Source: Fluviicola sp. | GTDB lineage: Bacteria; Bacteroidota; Bacteroidia; Flavobacteriales_D; Crocinitomicaceae | Reading direction: 5' to 3' | Length of the DNA: 64,000 nucleotides | Assembly (NCBI GenBank): GCA_029866325.1 | Contig: JARWZO010000027.1 | Span: forward strand, 186,001 to 250,000 | Shown: positions 42,871 through 52,004 of the stretch, piece after piece | Layout: each line of letters opens with the position of its first letter | Position numbering within the stretch: position 1 is the first letter of the stretch | The notes under the pieces: model-generated | What the model saw: the letters and a program-made list of their open reading frames with translations, nothing else | What the model was told of the DNA's origin: nothing | Database searches by the model: none | Position numbers and translations under genes: made by a program

Positions 42871-44085
42871 TTAGGCACTTTCATCAAACATGATTTCGTC
42901 TGAACTGCCTATTTTATATGCTGGTTCTTCGGTTGGTAGTGTAAAATAAAAAGAAGAACCTTCACCTTCATTACTTTCCACCCAAATCTCACCACCATTT
43001 TTTTCTAAAAATCCTTTCACCAATAATAATCCGATTCCGGCTCCTTTGTTTTGTTTTCTGGTTTCGGTTAGGGTTTTCATTTGTGGAGTGAAGAGTTTTT
43101 CCATGATTTCTTTCGACATTCCAATGCCTGTATCTTTCACCTGAACAATGATTTTGTCAGGTTCAATTTTTGCCGAAATCTTTATTTCACCACCTTTTTC
43201 AGTGTGCTTGAGTGCATTTGATACGATATTCTGAATGATGGAGAGCAGCATTTTACCATCTGCATACACAGCAATATCAGGCTTGATTTCGTGATGCAGC
43301 TTAATAGTATTAACAACGGCCGTTTCGTTCAGCTTTTCAAAAACTTTATCAATGGTTTCACATAGTTTTAGTGTTGTTGGGGTGAATCCATCTGCCGCGT
43401 ATTTGATTCGCGCCCATTCTACCAGATAATCCAACATATCCAATTCATCGATTGATGATTTGTAAAGTAAGTCGAGCATTTCTTGCACATCATCCGCTTT
43501 CATTTTCATGAAATTGTCTTTGAGGTATTTCGCTGTTCCGATGATTGCCGATAATGGACTGCGTAAATCATGCGATAGGATTGCCATAACACTTTCTTTG
43601 TGCGTGTTCAGTTCTTCCAATTCTTTGATATACGTTTTGATCGCATCTTCGGATTGTTTCCTGTCAGTTAAATCACGCAGAATTTTAACATAGCCCAACA
43701 TTTCCCCGTCTAGGCCTGTGAGCGGAAAAACCAATCCATAGGCATAAAATAAGGTGTTGTCTTTTGTAACATGCCATCGGTTATCGGTTGCTCTGCCTTC
43801 TTTTAAGGATGTTTCAATTTCCTTTGCAGAAACTCCGTTTTTCAAATCGTCCTCTGTGAAGATCAAATCAAAAGATTTGCCTATGATTTCCTCCGATTCA
43901 TAGCCAAAGATTTTGGTTGAACCGGAGCTCCAACTATTAATAATAAGTTCGTTGTCTAACGTGAAAATGGAATAATCCTGCAAGCTGTCGATGATTTGGC
44001 TATAAAACTCTGCAGTAGGGATGTACTTATTTTTTAGAACTTTGGGGTTGTCTTGTTTGTTTTCCATTGAATTTGTGTTTAACAT
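42871..44085 (-). CDS. PAS-domain sensor histidine kinase
   Basis: The 404-aa protein has a PAS/PAC sensor (about 26-145, with IFGYESEEIIGKSFDLIF and MLGYVKILRDLTDRK), HisKA phosphoacceptor SHDLRSPLSAIIGT (His near 171), and a complete HATPase: N-box NIVSNALKHTEKGG, G1 VKDTGIGMS and G2 KGAGIGLLLVKGF. No membrane segment is seen, so it is cytoplasmic. It precedes the SRPBCC gene on the same transcript. No response regulator is near. The ATG at 44085 is used; an ATG at 44067 would remove six residues. Confidence 0.9.
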   Translation of the reverse strand: MLNTNSMENKQDNPKVLKNKYIPTAEFYSQIIDSLQDYSIFTLDNELIINSWSSGSTKIFGYESEEIIGKSFDLIFTEDDLKNGVSAKEIETSLKEGRATDNRWHVTKDNTLFYAYGLVFPLTGLDGEMLGYVKILRDLTDRKQSEDAIKTYIKELEELNTHKESVMAILSHDLRSPLSAIIGTAKYLKDNFMKMKADDVQEMLDLLYKSSIDELDMLDYLVEWARIKYAADGFTPTTLKLCETIDKVFEKLNETAVVNTIKLHHEIKPDIAVYADGKMLLSIIQNIVSNALKHTEKGGEIKISAKIEPDKIIVQVKDTGIGMSKEIMEKLFTPQMKTLTETRKQNKGAGIGLLLVKGFLEKNGGEIWVESNEGEGSSFYFTLPTEEPAYKIGSSDEIMFDESA

Positions 44086-44413
44086 TTGTGCTTACTGGTT
44101 ATGTTGTTCTATCGACTGTCAATGAAACAGACTACAGGCCAACGTACAATCAATGGTGTTGCATTTTTCAACCGCTAAATTTACACTTAAATTGGTTGAT
44201 CTTTTTTTTTGAGACGCACTATTTCACTACTTCACTTGTAATAAAACAAATGTTGGTCGGAAATATGTCGGTTTTACCCGTTAATGATCACAAAATGTAC
44301 TGTTTGTTTCCCCGAACTCACGTTAATCTGTGTTTGCATTCTCTGTTGTGGGTTATTGTAGTTGATACGAGAGGGGGAACAGGGTTTTTCATAACGGTTC
44401 ATCCTAATTTCAC
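44086..44413. other. Intergenic region with no gene seen
   Basis: There are 328 bases upstream of the PAS kinase. Short reading frames exist but none has family likeness. No exact TAnnTTTG was found on the minus strand, so the kinase promoter is unplaced. A T-run at 44202-44210 is noted. Confidence 0.45.
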
Positions 44414-44833
44414 TCAATCCTCAATTGCCTCAATTCCTTGTTGTTTCAGCCGCTCCAGATTAGCCTTCATTGCCTGCAGTTGCTCCGGTGCGTGTCCTTG
44501 CCATTCGGAAACTTCACCAATTACTTTGAACGGATGCAGCGAACGGTATAATTTTGTAGGATTACCGGGGAATTTTTTATCGGTTAAGTTGGGATCGTCT
44601 TCAATCGGACCTGTGGGCTCAACGATGTAAATCCGGCCTTTTCCTTCGCCAACAGCCAATTCGGCGCCCCAAATAGCAGCGTCGAGTGTGGCGGTGAGGT
44701 AGATGTATTTTGCCTTTTTCTGGCTACCATAGTTTGAATGAAAACCAATTTCGATCAAGTCGTCGGTTTTTAAATCGGCTTTAGTACCGTGATAGAAGAA
44801 GGGGTGTGCAGTCGGATTGTTGGTTGTTTCCAT
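44414..44833 (-). CDS. arr: NAD+-rifampin ADP-ribosyltransferase
   Basis: The 139-aa protein matches Arr enzymes, which transfer ADP-ribose from NAD+ to the C23 hydroxyl of rifampicin and so inactivate it. Shared features are PFFYHGTKADLKTDDLI at the N-terminus (His of the R/H-Y-E/D-like core), SNYGSQKKAKYIYLTATLDAAIWGAELAVG, GRIYIVEPTGPIEDDPNLTDKKFPGNPTKLYRS, and EVSEWQGHAPEQL. Length is the same as known Arr proteins. It sits alone without integron features, which suggests an ancestral chromosomal copy. Whether it acts on rifamycins here is not shown. Confidence 0.9.
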   Translation of the reverse strand: METTNNPTAHPFFYHGTKADLKTDDLIEIGFHSNYGSQKKAKYIYLTATLDAAIWGAELAVGEGKGRIYIVEPTGPIEDDPNLTDKKFPGNPTKLYRSLHPFKVIGEVSEWQGHAPEQLQAMKANLERLKQQGIEAIED

Positions 44834-44944
44834 TGATTTGTGTTTTTAGTCTAAATCGCTGTAAATTGCATTTTGGTTTTCTGTTTATTATTCTCCTTCA
44901 AAGAAATTAACAACTGATGGCTAAAAAGGCGATGTATCATCACA

Positions 44945-46081
44945 TCACTTACCGTTAAAACTGGTTGAAGCTCCTTTGGTTAATTTTCCATCCAACACAA
45001 GAATGACCGCTTTTTTTAATTCTTCAAGGGTAATGTCGTCAGTGGTCCATCCGTATGGATAAGTGATATGATCACCTGTTGTTTTGTCTTTTTCACATAA
45101 TAAATGTTTCGGGCTGTCTTCAGAAAATTGGATGGTTTTTTCTACCATAAAAATGCGCTCAACTTTATCTCCGACTTTGTTAAGTAAATAAACTTTATAA
45201 GAAAGATCGATCGATTCTTTCGGATCTTCAAAATACTTGTGAACGGTAATTTTTTGTCCATTCCATTCTGATTCATCAACGGCAGCATTTTTATATTCCA
45301 TGTCGTCTTCCGAAAGAACCTTGTTGTAGTAAGCCGTTTTCATCAGGTTGAATATACTATCTGCTTTCGCATATTCTTTTGCGGCATTGTATGCTTTGAT
45401 TAATTTGGGATAATATTCATAATCTGTCGGATTCAAAATGATTACTTGCGAATAAGCCTTGGCAGATTTCGTGTAATCGTGTGTAAACGTATATTCTAAT
45501 TGGCCGATACTTTGAAGCGTTGTCAAATAATAACTATTCGATTCGGGAATGCTGTCAGCAGCTCGGTAATAGAGTGATAGTGCTTTTTCGAAGTCCAATT
45601 TCCCATGAACTATATGCGCTATCCAGAAGTAAGGTTCGCCATAGGTATTCGGAAGTTTGATGGCCTCTTCAAAAACCTCCAAGGCTTTATCTTCTTGACC
45701 TTGATTTTTATAAATCAACCCTTTTTGATTCATAAACTCCTGATTAGATGGTTCTTTATCTAAAGCAAGCTCAATCTCCGTCATTGCCTCATCATATTTT
45801 CCTTGATAACAATATGAAAGTCCTTTGTAAAAGTAAACCGAACCGTTGTCTAGTCCTTTAGCAATAGCTTTGTCATAAAACTCAATAGCTTTATCATCAT
45901 TTTCAAGTTGGAAGAACGCGAAGCCTATCATAAACAGTTCTTCAGGGGTTAGTTTATTAGCTTTCTTCTCGAATTTGATTACTTCTTGAAAATCTCTATT
46001 CTCGTGTAATTCGGTTATTGTTTGTCCGAAAGAAAAGGAGAAAAGCAAAACAGTCAACGTAATTGTAAGTATGGTTTTCAT
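44945..46081 (-). CDS. Exported tetratricopeptide-repeat protein
   Basis: The 378-aa protein has a signal peptide (MKTILTITLTVLLFSFSFG) and TPR units from about 50 to 240 (for example KAIEFYDKAIAKGLDNGSVYFYKGLSYCYQGKYDEAMTEIELALDKEPSNQEF). The C-terminal 120 residues form a non-TPR domain with DMEYKNAAVDESEWNGQKITVHKYFEDPKESIDLSYKVYLLNKVGD, seen in related Bacteroidota proteins. Role unknown. Confidence 0.85.
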   Translation of the reverse strand: MKTILTITLTVLLFSFSFGQTITELHENRDFQEVIKFEKKANKLTPEELFMIGFAFFQLENDDKAIEFYDKAIAKGLDNGSVYFYKGLSYCYQGKYDEAMTEIELALDKEPSNQEFMNQKGLIYKNQGQEDKALEVFEEAIKLPNTYGEPYFWIAHIVHGKLDFEKALSLYYRAADSIPESNSYYLTTLQSIGQLEYTFTHDYTKSAKAYSQVIILNPTDYEYYPKLIKAYNAAKEYAKADSIFNLMKTAYYNKVLSEDDMEYKNAAVDESEWNGQKITVHKYFEDPKESIDLSYKVYLLNKVGDKVERIFMVEKTIQFSEDSPKHLLCEKDKTTGDHITYPYGWTTDDITLEELKKAVILVLDGKLTKGASTSFNGK

Positions 46082-46194
46082 GGTTTCAGTCGTCTTTATA
46101 GATTGAAAAAAGTTAAATATGCCGTATAAAAATGTGTTTTCATCATGCTGAAAATTATGAAAAATAATTCAGTTCATTTTATACCTACGGCTAC

Positions 46195-46893
46195 TCATTT
46201 CACCGCAACTCCATAACAGATGTATTTCCAACTGTTGGGACAAATTCTATTTAGGAATAGATTATCAACTGATGAAAGAAAATTCCGTTGTCCTTCCGTT
46301 CTCCCGAATGTTCCTAGAACCCCGGTTGTTTTTAGGTCGACAGACGAAAAATCTTTCAGAAAATCGTTCATTTCGTTGATGGATAGGTATTTCCAATAAT
46401 CGTCCCAACGCACAAAACGTTTTCGAAGATACCGGTGAAAAGGAGAAGCAATCAGGTTTTCTGCAAACAACAGTTTTCCACCCGGTTTTAATGCTTTATA
46501 GATTTCGTTGAAAACCTGTTGTTTGATTTCAAGATTATCTTTCCCTCCAATTCCGCCAATAATTGATTTAAAGACTATAACATCAAACTGATTTTCGTAA
46601 GGAATATTGGTTGCGTCAATGTCTTCATAAGTTATAAGCGAAGATACTTGGTGTTTGATGTGAAGTTCTTCGGCTGTTTCTTTCACATCTTTCAGATCAG
46701 AGCAAATGATATGCTTGCCTTTTAGTGCGAGCCATAAAGAAAGCCCACCTTGTCGTCCGCCCAACTCAAGTCCGTTTTGAATACTGCTCCAATCAATGGT
46801 TTTATCCCAATAAACGATTGCCTTCGACCAGGATTTAACATCCCATTGTACGATATCTTTCGTTAAATCATCTGTCATTATTCGGTTTGTCAT
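46195..46893 (-). CDS. Class I SAM-dependent methyltransferase
   Basis: The 232-aa protein shows a Rossmann methyltransferase with SAM motif I GLELGGRQGGLSLWLALKG (motif LELGGRQGG), the acidic ribose contact near IICSDLKD, a helix motif II in FDVIVFKSIIGGIGG and LKPGGKLLFAENL. The GG rather than GxG form of motif I is unusual but seen in small-molecule methyltransferases. Substrate unknown. It is monocistronic. Confidence 0.82.
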   Translation of the reverse strand: MTNRIMTDDLTKDIVQWDVKSWSKAIVYWDKTIDWSSIQNGLELGGRQGGLSLWLALKGKHIICSDLKDVKETAEELHIKHQVSSLITYEDIDATNIPYENQFDVIVFKSIIGGIGGKDNLEIKQQVFNEIYKALKPGGKLLFAENLIASPFHRYLRKRFVRWDDYWKYLSINEMNDFLKDFSSVDLKTTGVLGTFGRTEGQRNFLSSVDNLFLNRICPNSWKYICYGVAVK

Positions 46894-47244
46894 TGTTGCT
46901 GCAAACGGTTTGCGTCTTGGCGATGCGCGGTTTTTTTAGTGTTGATTCTGATTTGAAAAACCGAATTCAAATATAAGCAAAATGCGTTAGGTGGTGCAAT
47001 TCACCTTGTGTGATGGAAACGTTGAGGGAGATCACCAATCCATCTTTTACTGATTTAAGTACAGAAATCACCTAGCTGTTTTAGTAGTTAATTGATGATT
47101 CTTTTATCTAAAGCTACAAATTTAGCGAATGCCAAAAATGTGTCTTTGAGCCATTTCCAATTCTTTTTTTCGTCTAAATCAGAGTCGTATTTTCGAGTCG
47201 AACTCAGGTTAGTACGTTGTTCTTCCCGTTTTCCCAAAATCGGT
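46894..47244. other. Intergenic region with no gene seen
   Basis: There are 351 bases between the methyltransferase start and the end of the barrel remnant. No convincing frame, promoter or terminator was found. Confidence 0.45.
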
Positions 47245-47823
47245 TTATGTGGTTTGCCCTTTTTTTATCTTGTATTTCTCCAATAATTTGCGCCCATTTA
47301 TGTTTAAACCTATTTTAAAATAATAACCGCTGAGGTCATAAGAATGAGCAGGAAATACAAATCGACAGCCCCCGCCCACTTTTACTGTAAGCCAGGGTGA
47401 AATTGAATAATTACTTTGCACGCCTATTTCCAGAGGCAGAATTGGGTTTCGTCCTGAAAGAATTTCCATTTCCAGTTGGTCTATCTTTCTAAAGTAGTTG
47501 TAACCCATACCGGCCTGAAAATAGGTTGTAAAACGCAGTTTTTTATAAACGAAGAAATCAAATTCCTCGCCAACAACACCAAATAGCAATCGATTCTTTT
47601 GGATCAAATTTTTGTCATCCAACACTTTGCCTTTTTCAAAAGGCATTTCGCTAATACCGGCTTTAAATCTTAGTTTTCCACCGAAACCGATTCCCAGGTA
47701 AAGTCCATAGATTGATGCATTTTGTTGACCGATACGTGTTCTCCGGTTGTCAACACCGTAAATGAATTTGGTTGTTTCTTTTAAAGTAAGGAAAGGATTT
47801 GACAGCGTTTGAGCTTTAAACAA
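47245..47823 (-). pseudogene. Outer-membrane barrel protein lacking its 5' end (likely decayed)
   Basis: The 192 residues, read from a TTG at 47823, resemble the barrel domain of Bacteroidota outer-membrane proteins (IYGLYLGIGFGGKLRFKAGISEMPFEKG, FTTYFQAGMGYNY). There is no ATG and no signal peptide. The frame stays open upstream for about 20 more codons, reading SGCDACCRYGLFKAQTL, whose RYG.FKA part looks like homologous coding sequence, and then meets a TAA with no start codon before it. So the gene has probably lost its 5' end. A start in another frame or an unusual initiation codon cannot be ruled out. Confidence 0.6.
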
Positions 47824-47938
47824 CCCGTAGCGACAACATGCATCACAACCACTAGTTTCGTTATCCTCAAAGTAGAATTATGGAGACGTTTTTGAAGCAT
47901 GTTTAGCTTGATCATCCTCAAAAAAGCATGTTATCATT

Positions 47939-48448
47939 TTACCGCTCTTCAAGCAGTTTATTCATTTTATGAATCAGCAACCAATGGTAGATCACCAAAA
48001 CCATTCCGAGTAAACCGGCAATTTGCCCAACGATGTTTGGGATAAAGGATAAGATTTGTGCCAAGCACCAACCGATTCCCGAAACCATTCCGAAATCGCT
48101 TACGTTTTTCAGTTTTTCATTGGATACTTTCTCTTTTTCCAATGAGTTGGCAAGGTTGATCACAATAAAAAAGTCTTCCACAAAATTGAACGGAATGGCA
48201 AACATATACCAAACTGCTGTGGGAGTTGTTTTTCGATTGTCGGGCTTAATCAGCGTCAAACATTTCTGAAGTGTACGACAATAAAAAGCCACCATTATAA
48301 AAAAAGCCAACATAATAAGAATGGAAGGAATGATCCCTATTCGGTAAATTTCATTTAACATACCTGCACCTTCAGTGTTGCTAAAGAATGGAAAAACCGC
48401 CCAGCAGACTAAAAGAACGGTTAGAACGAATCGGATCAATAAATTCAT
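47939..48448 (-). CDS. Four-helix membrane protein of unknown function
   Basis: The 169-aa protein has hydrophobic segments at about 5-22, 38-56, 78-95 and 125-155. It resembles Bacteroidota DUF4328-like or hypothetical membrane proteins, but the family name is uncertain. It lies downstream of the Crp-family gene on the same strand (75-base gap). Confidence 0.65.
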   Translation of the reverse strand: MNLLIRFVLTVLLVCWAVFPFFSNTEGAGMLNEIYRIGIIPSILIMLAFFIMVAFYCRTLQKCLTLIKPDNRKTTPTAVWYMFAIPFNFVEDFFIVINLANSLEKEKVSNEKLKNVSDFGMVSGIGWCLAQILSFIPNIVGQIAGLLGMVLVIYHWLLIHKMNKLLEER

Positions 48449-48522
48449 GGATTGATAGTTAACTGTTTATGTGGCGAAAATAAAGCAGCTAAAGCTTAGA
48501 AAAATTGACTTAGGTCAAAAAA

Positions 48523-49089
48523 TTAGATGTTGGATCGTATTCGGCTCAATGTTTCAACTGCCACGCCTAAATAGGAGGCAATAATGTTTAATTGAATGTG
48601 CTGAATATAGTGTGGATTTTGCTTGAGCAAGTTCAAATACCTTTCGGAAGCGTCAAGAGTGCGAAAGTCAATCAGTCTTTTCTCTAACCAAATGGTATAA
48701 TGTTCGGCAATTACCAAATCCAGTTTGATTAATTCAGGATGAGTTGTTTTTAGCTCTTGAAATTCATGAAAGTTCAACAACGTAATTGTTAACTCAGTCA
48801 ACGCTTGGATCCATTCATTGCCCGGTATCTGGTTGCAAAAGCTATCAAATGAAACCGCGACATCGTCTTTAAAGTAAAGTTCAGTTGTGATTTCTTTGTT
48901 ATTCATGATCAGAAATTTTCTGGCAATGCCCTCTTCGATGATCATACAATGACGGCATATCGAACCTTCTCTAAGCAGGTATTCTCCTTTTTTTACCTGT
49001 TTTTTCACCAACAACTTCTCCAAACTTCGTTGAATATCTATGTCTAATCCTTGGACAATGTCTACTATTTTTTGTGAAAGGAGAGTCAT
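48523..49089 (-). CDS. Crp/Fnr family transcriptional regulator
   Basis: The 188-aa protein has a cyclic-nucleotide-binding-type N-terminal barrel (KKQVKKGEYLLREGSICRHCMIIEEGIARKFLIMNNKEITTELYF) and a helix-turn-helix end, NIIASYLGVAVETLSRIR. The phosphate-binding Arg/Ser of true CRP is not clear, so cAMP binding is doubtful. In Bacteroidota this size class usually acts on small-molecule or stress responses. Upstream sequence shows no clear target palindrome. Confidence 0.86.
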   Translation of the reverse strand: MTLLSQKIVDIVQGLDIDIQRSLEKLLVKKQVKKGEYLLREGSICRHCMIIEEGIARKFLIMNNKEITTELYFKDDVAVSFDSFCNQIPGNEWIQALTELTITLLNFHEFQELKTTHPELIKLDLVIAEHYTIWLEKRLIDFRTLDASERYLNLLKQNPHYIQHIQLNIIASYLGVAVETLSRIRSNI

Positions 49090-49321
49090 GTTTTTTGGTT
49101 AAATGTGTTTGTTTAACGTGAGTTCGAGATAATGTTTTGAGCTTTGGGTTGACGTGTTTTTGAACGCGTTCATGGTTGTATTAGGTTATGTGTTTCATAG
49201 TTAATAGTCTATAACTTTCCTGCCACCGAAGATAACCAATATCCCTTCAATTATTGCTGATACTTGATTCTAACGTTAATGATGACTAATCAATTATAAA
49301 CTGATTGTAAAGGAAATCTTC

Positions 49322-49402
49322 ATGAAATCAAGAAAATCCATCTTTTACAGTATGTCCGCCTTAGTTGTGATTTTCAATTTTACCTTTTCATTTTTCAATT
49401 AA
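49322..49402 (+). CDS. Very small hydrophobic reading frame (26 aa), doubtful
   Basis: An ATG preceded by AAAGGAAATC opens a 26-codon frame with a hydrophobic centre (ALVVIFNFTFSFF) that ends exactly inside a repeat copy. It could be a small membrane peptide, but it more likely is the start of a former signal-peptide gene cut by the repeat, or chance. Low confidence. Confidence 0.2.
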   Translation: MKSRKSIFYSMSALVVIFNFTFSFFN

Positions 49403-49425
49403 AATGACCAAAACCGTGCTTCCTA
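49371..49425 (+). repeat. Intergenic repeat, copy A
   Basis: This AT-rich copy contains TTTTCAATTAAAATGACC (49392-49409) and an adjacent AATTTTACCTTTTCA. It is matched in inverted orientation at 52040-52100 over about 50 bases (roughly nine in ten bases equal by eye). A shortened version lies at 49481-49505 (TTTTCAATTAAAATCACC). Confidence 0.65.
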
Positions 49426-49529
49426 TTGGGACCAATCTTCATAATTTATCATTGATAATTGATCATTCAAACAAACCTTGCTTTTCAATTAAAATCACCA
49501 AAATCATCCATCCACTTCACTATTTTCGG

Positions 49530-49537
49530 TACTTTTG
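49530..49537 (+). promoter_or_regulatory. -7 element of the DUF4293 gene
   Basis: TACTTTTG matches TAnnTTTG and ends 15 bases before the ATG at 49553. Confidence 0.55.
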
Positions 49538-49552
49538 ATCAAAATTTAAAAC

Positions 49553-50032
49553 ATGATCCAACGCATTCAAACCGTTTTTTACTTGATCGCTCTGTTGTTA
49601 GTGGCTCTTCCGTTGTTCGGAATGGAAATCTTTGCATTTTCCAATGGGGATGTAACGCACCATTTCACTTTATTTGGTAATACACGCGAAATATTTGCAG
49701 GCAAACCGTTGGTGCTTGATATGCTGCAATTACCGCTTTACTGGGGAAATGCGCTGTTAATCGTGTTGTTATTGTTGACCATCATTCTCTATAAAAACCT
49801 GCGTCTGCAATTGCGTTTGGGGCGTTTTATATTGATGGTTTACCTTGTTTTTATCTTCGGATTATTTATAGCAATGTACTTCAATTACACCTTGCTGGCT
49901 ATCACAAAGGTTGATCTTAGCATTGGCGCTTCAACTTACCTGATGATTGCCGGAATTCCATTCGTGTGGCTCGGAAACCGCGGTGTAAACAAAGATCGCA
50001 AGTTATTGGATTCGATGGATCGCTTGCGTTAA
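49553..50032 (+). CDS. DUF4293 membrane protein
   Basis: The 159-aa protein has four membrane segments (about 6-24, 56-75, 87-108, 117-135) with MIQRIQTVFYLIALLL at the start, the signature of the DUF4293 family found in Bacteroidota. A conserved but unknown membrane function is all that is known. It lies 91 bases upstream of the ABC-F gene. Confidence 0.85.
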   Translation: MIQRIQTVFYLIALLLVALPLFGMEIFAFSNGDVTHHFTLFGNTREIFAGKPLVLDMLQLPLYWGNALLIVLLLLTIILYKNLRLQLRLGRFILMVYLVFIFGLFIAMYFNYTLLAITKVDLSIGASTYLMIAGIPFVWLGNRGVNKDRKLLDSMDRLR

Positions 50033-50123
50033 GCAAAGCGTTTTTTGTTTTTTTAAGAGTTCGAGCACAATGAGCGTTTTGTGAGATTCTCCTCGCATAT
50101 TTTCGCTCAAGTTTAAAAATAGT

Positions 50124-52004
50124 ATGAATTACCTTTCAGTTGAAAACCTCACCAAATCGTTTGGTGATCGAATTTTATTTCAAGATCTCAATTTCGGGAT
50201 CGACCTCGGGCAAAAAGTAGCTATCGTTGCCAAAAACGGAAGCGGAAAAACCACTTTGCTGCGTTGTCTCATGGAACTTGAGCATTACGATACCGGGCGC
50301 ATTGTCTACCGCAACGATATCCGCATTGCGTTCATGGAACAAAGCGAAAACCTCGACGAAGATCACACGATTCTGGAAGCGGTTTTTGCCCACGATTTAC
50401 CTGAAATTCAAATTGTAAAGAAATACAACCTCGCGCTCAAAAGCGGTGATGAAGATGCTGTAAACGATTGTTTTCAGGAACTCACCGACCTCAATGCTTG
50501 GGACGTAGAAGTACGCGTGAATCAGATTTTGAGCGTACTGAAACTCGATAATACCGACCTGAAAATCGGAAGCCTTTCCGGTGGACAGAAAAAACGCGTG
50601 GCGCTTGCTAAAGTATTGGTGGCCGAAGCCGATTTTCTGTTGCTCGATGAGCCTACCAATCACCTCGACCTCGACATGATTGAATGGTTGGAAGAATACC
50701 TTTCAAAGTCCAAATCAACGATTCTGATGGTGACGCACGACCGCTATTTCTTGGAAGTTGTTTGTGATACGATTCTTGAAATGGACGACAAAACGATTTA
50801 CCGTTACAAAGGAAATTTCTCGTATTACCTCGAGAAAAAAGCCGAACGTCAGGAACAACTGGAATCTACGATTGATAAAGCACGCAATACGTTTCGCAAG
50901 GAATTGGATTGGGTACGTCGTCAGCCGAAAGCCCGCGGGACTAAACAAAAAGCGCGTTTGGATTCGTTTCAGGATATCAAAAAAGTAGCCAGTCAGCGCA
51001 TCGACGATAGCGAAATGGAAATTCCGGTGAAAATGGAGCGTTTGGGAACCAAAATACTTGAGCTTCACAAAATCGGGAAATCCTACGGCGATAAAAAAAT
51101 CATTGATAATTTCTCGTACCATTTCAACCGCAAAGAGCGTCTTGGAATTGTTGGAAACAACGGTACCGGCAAATCAACTTTCCTGAACATGATTCAGGAG
51201 CGCGAACCGCTCGACTCAGGAAAAGTGGTGGTGGGCGAAACCGTTGTGTTTGGATACTACAGCCAGGAGTTGATTCAGGTCGACGAAAACAAAAAAGTCA
51301 TTGATGTCATCCGCGATATTGCCGAGTTTATTCCGCTGGAAAAAGGACGTCAACTTTCGGCAGCGCAGTTCTTGGAGCGTTTCCTGTTCAACCGCGACAT
51401 GCATTACAATTATGTGTACAAACTCAGCGGTGGCGAAAAACGTCGTTTGAAACTGATGACGGTGCTCATGTCCAATCCCAATTTCCTGATTCTGGATGAG
51501 CCGACCAACGACCTTGATATCTTTGTAATGAGCGTTTTGGAAGATTACCTGCGCACGTTTGAAGGTTGTTTGATCGTTGTGTCGCACGACCGTTATTTCA
51601 TGGACAAAATGGTGGACCACGTATTTGTATTCGAAGGTCAGGGCGCAATCAAAGACATTATTGGAAACTACACCGAATACCGCAAGCAACTGGCGCAAGA
51701 TAGCAAACGTGATAAAAAGCCGTCAGATGAAAAAATAGAAGCGGTGAAAGTGACACAAATGTCAGACAGCGCAGCTCCTACAGCCGAAAAGAAGAAACTT
51801 TCCTTCAAAGAAAAACAAGAATTTGAGCAACTCGAAAAGGAATTGGAAACGCTGGAAACCCAAAAGGAAACGTTCACAAAGGTGTTGTCAAATCCGGAAT
51901 CGAGCAACGAAGACATCATGAATGCAGGTATTAAGCTGGGCGAGATCGTAGCGCGAATTGATACGGCTACTGAAAGGTGGATGGAATTGGCGGAGTTTGC
52001 TTAG
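50124..52004 (+). CDS. ABC-F family ATPase (Uup-like)
   Basis: The 626-aa soluble protein carries two ABC domains: Walker A AKNGSGKTTLL (about 38) and GNNGTGKSTFL (about 345), signatures LSGGQKKRVALAKVL and LSGGEKRRLKLMTVL, Walker B with LLLDEPTNHLD and LILDEPTNDLD. The charged linker (about 240-320) and a C-terminal coiled coil (about 560-625) fit the Uup branch, which acts on ribosomes or branched DNA. It has no membrane domain, so it does not transport. Confidence 0.93.
   Translation: MNYLSVENLTKSFGDRILFQDLNFGIDLGQKVAIVAKNGSGKTTLLRCLMELEHYDTGRIVYRNDIRIAFMEQSENLDEDHTILEAVFAHDLPEIQIVKKYNLALKSGDEDAVNDCFQELTDLNAWDVEVRVNQILSVLKLDNTDLKIGSLSGGQKKRVALAKVLVAEADFLLLDEPTNHLDLDMIEWLEEYLSKSKSTILMVTHDRYFLEVVCDTILEMDDKTIYRYKGNFSYYLEKKAERQEQLESTIDKARNTFRKELDWVRRQPKARGTKQKARLDSFQDIKKVASQRIDDSEMEIPVKMERLGTKILELHKIGKSYGDKKIIDNFSYHFNRKERLGIVGNNGTGKSTFLNMIQEREPLDSGKVVVGETVVFGYYSQELIQVDENKKVIDVIRDIAEFIPLEKGRQLSAAQFLERFLFNRDMHYNYVYKLSGGEKRRLKLMTVLMSNPNFLILDEPTNDLDIFVMSVLEDYLRTFEGCLIVVSHDRYFMDKMVDHVFVFEGQGAIKDIIGNYTEYRKQLAQDSKRDKKPSDEKIEAVKVTQMSDSAAPTAEKKKLSFKEKQEFEQLEKELETLETQKETFTKVLSNPESSNEDIMNAGIKLGEIVARIDTATERWMELAEFA

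Larger units (their letters stand above)
49090..49552. other. Intergenic region with repeat copies and the DUF4293 promoter
   Basis: There are 463 bases. The left part (49090-49320) shows nothing. A 26-codon frame with hydrophobic residues begins at 49322 and ends at 49402 where a repeat copy starts. Repeat copies lie at 49371-49425 and 49481-49505. TACTTTTG (49530-49537) is a -7 box for the DUF4293 gene. Confidence 0.6.

Noticed and set aside
44067-44630. A 187-codon plus-strand frame across the PAS kinase upstream region and arr
   Set aside because: It is antisense to arr for its second half, lacks a start context, and its composition looks non-coding.
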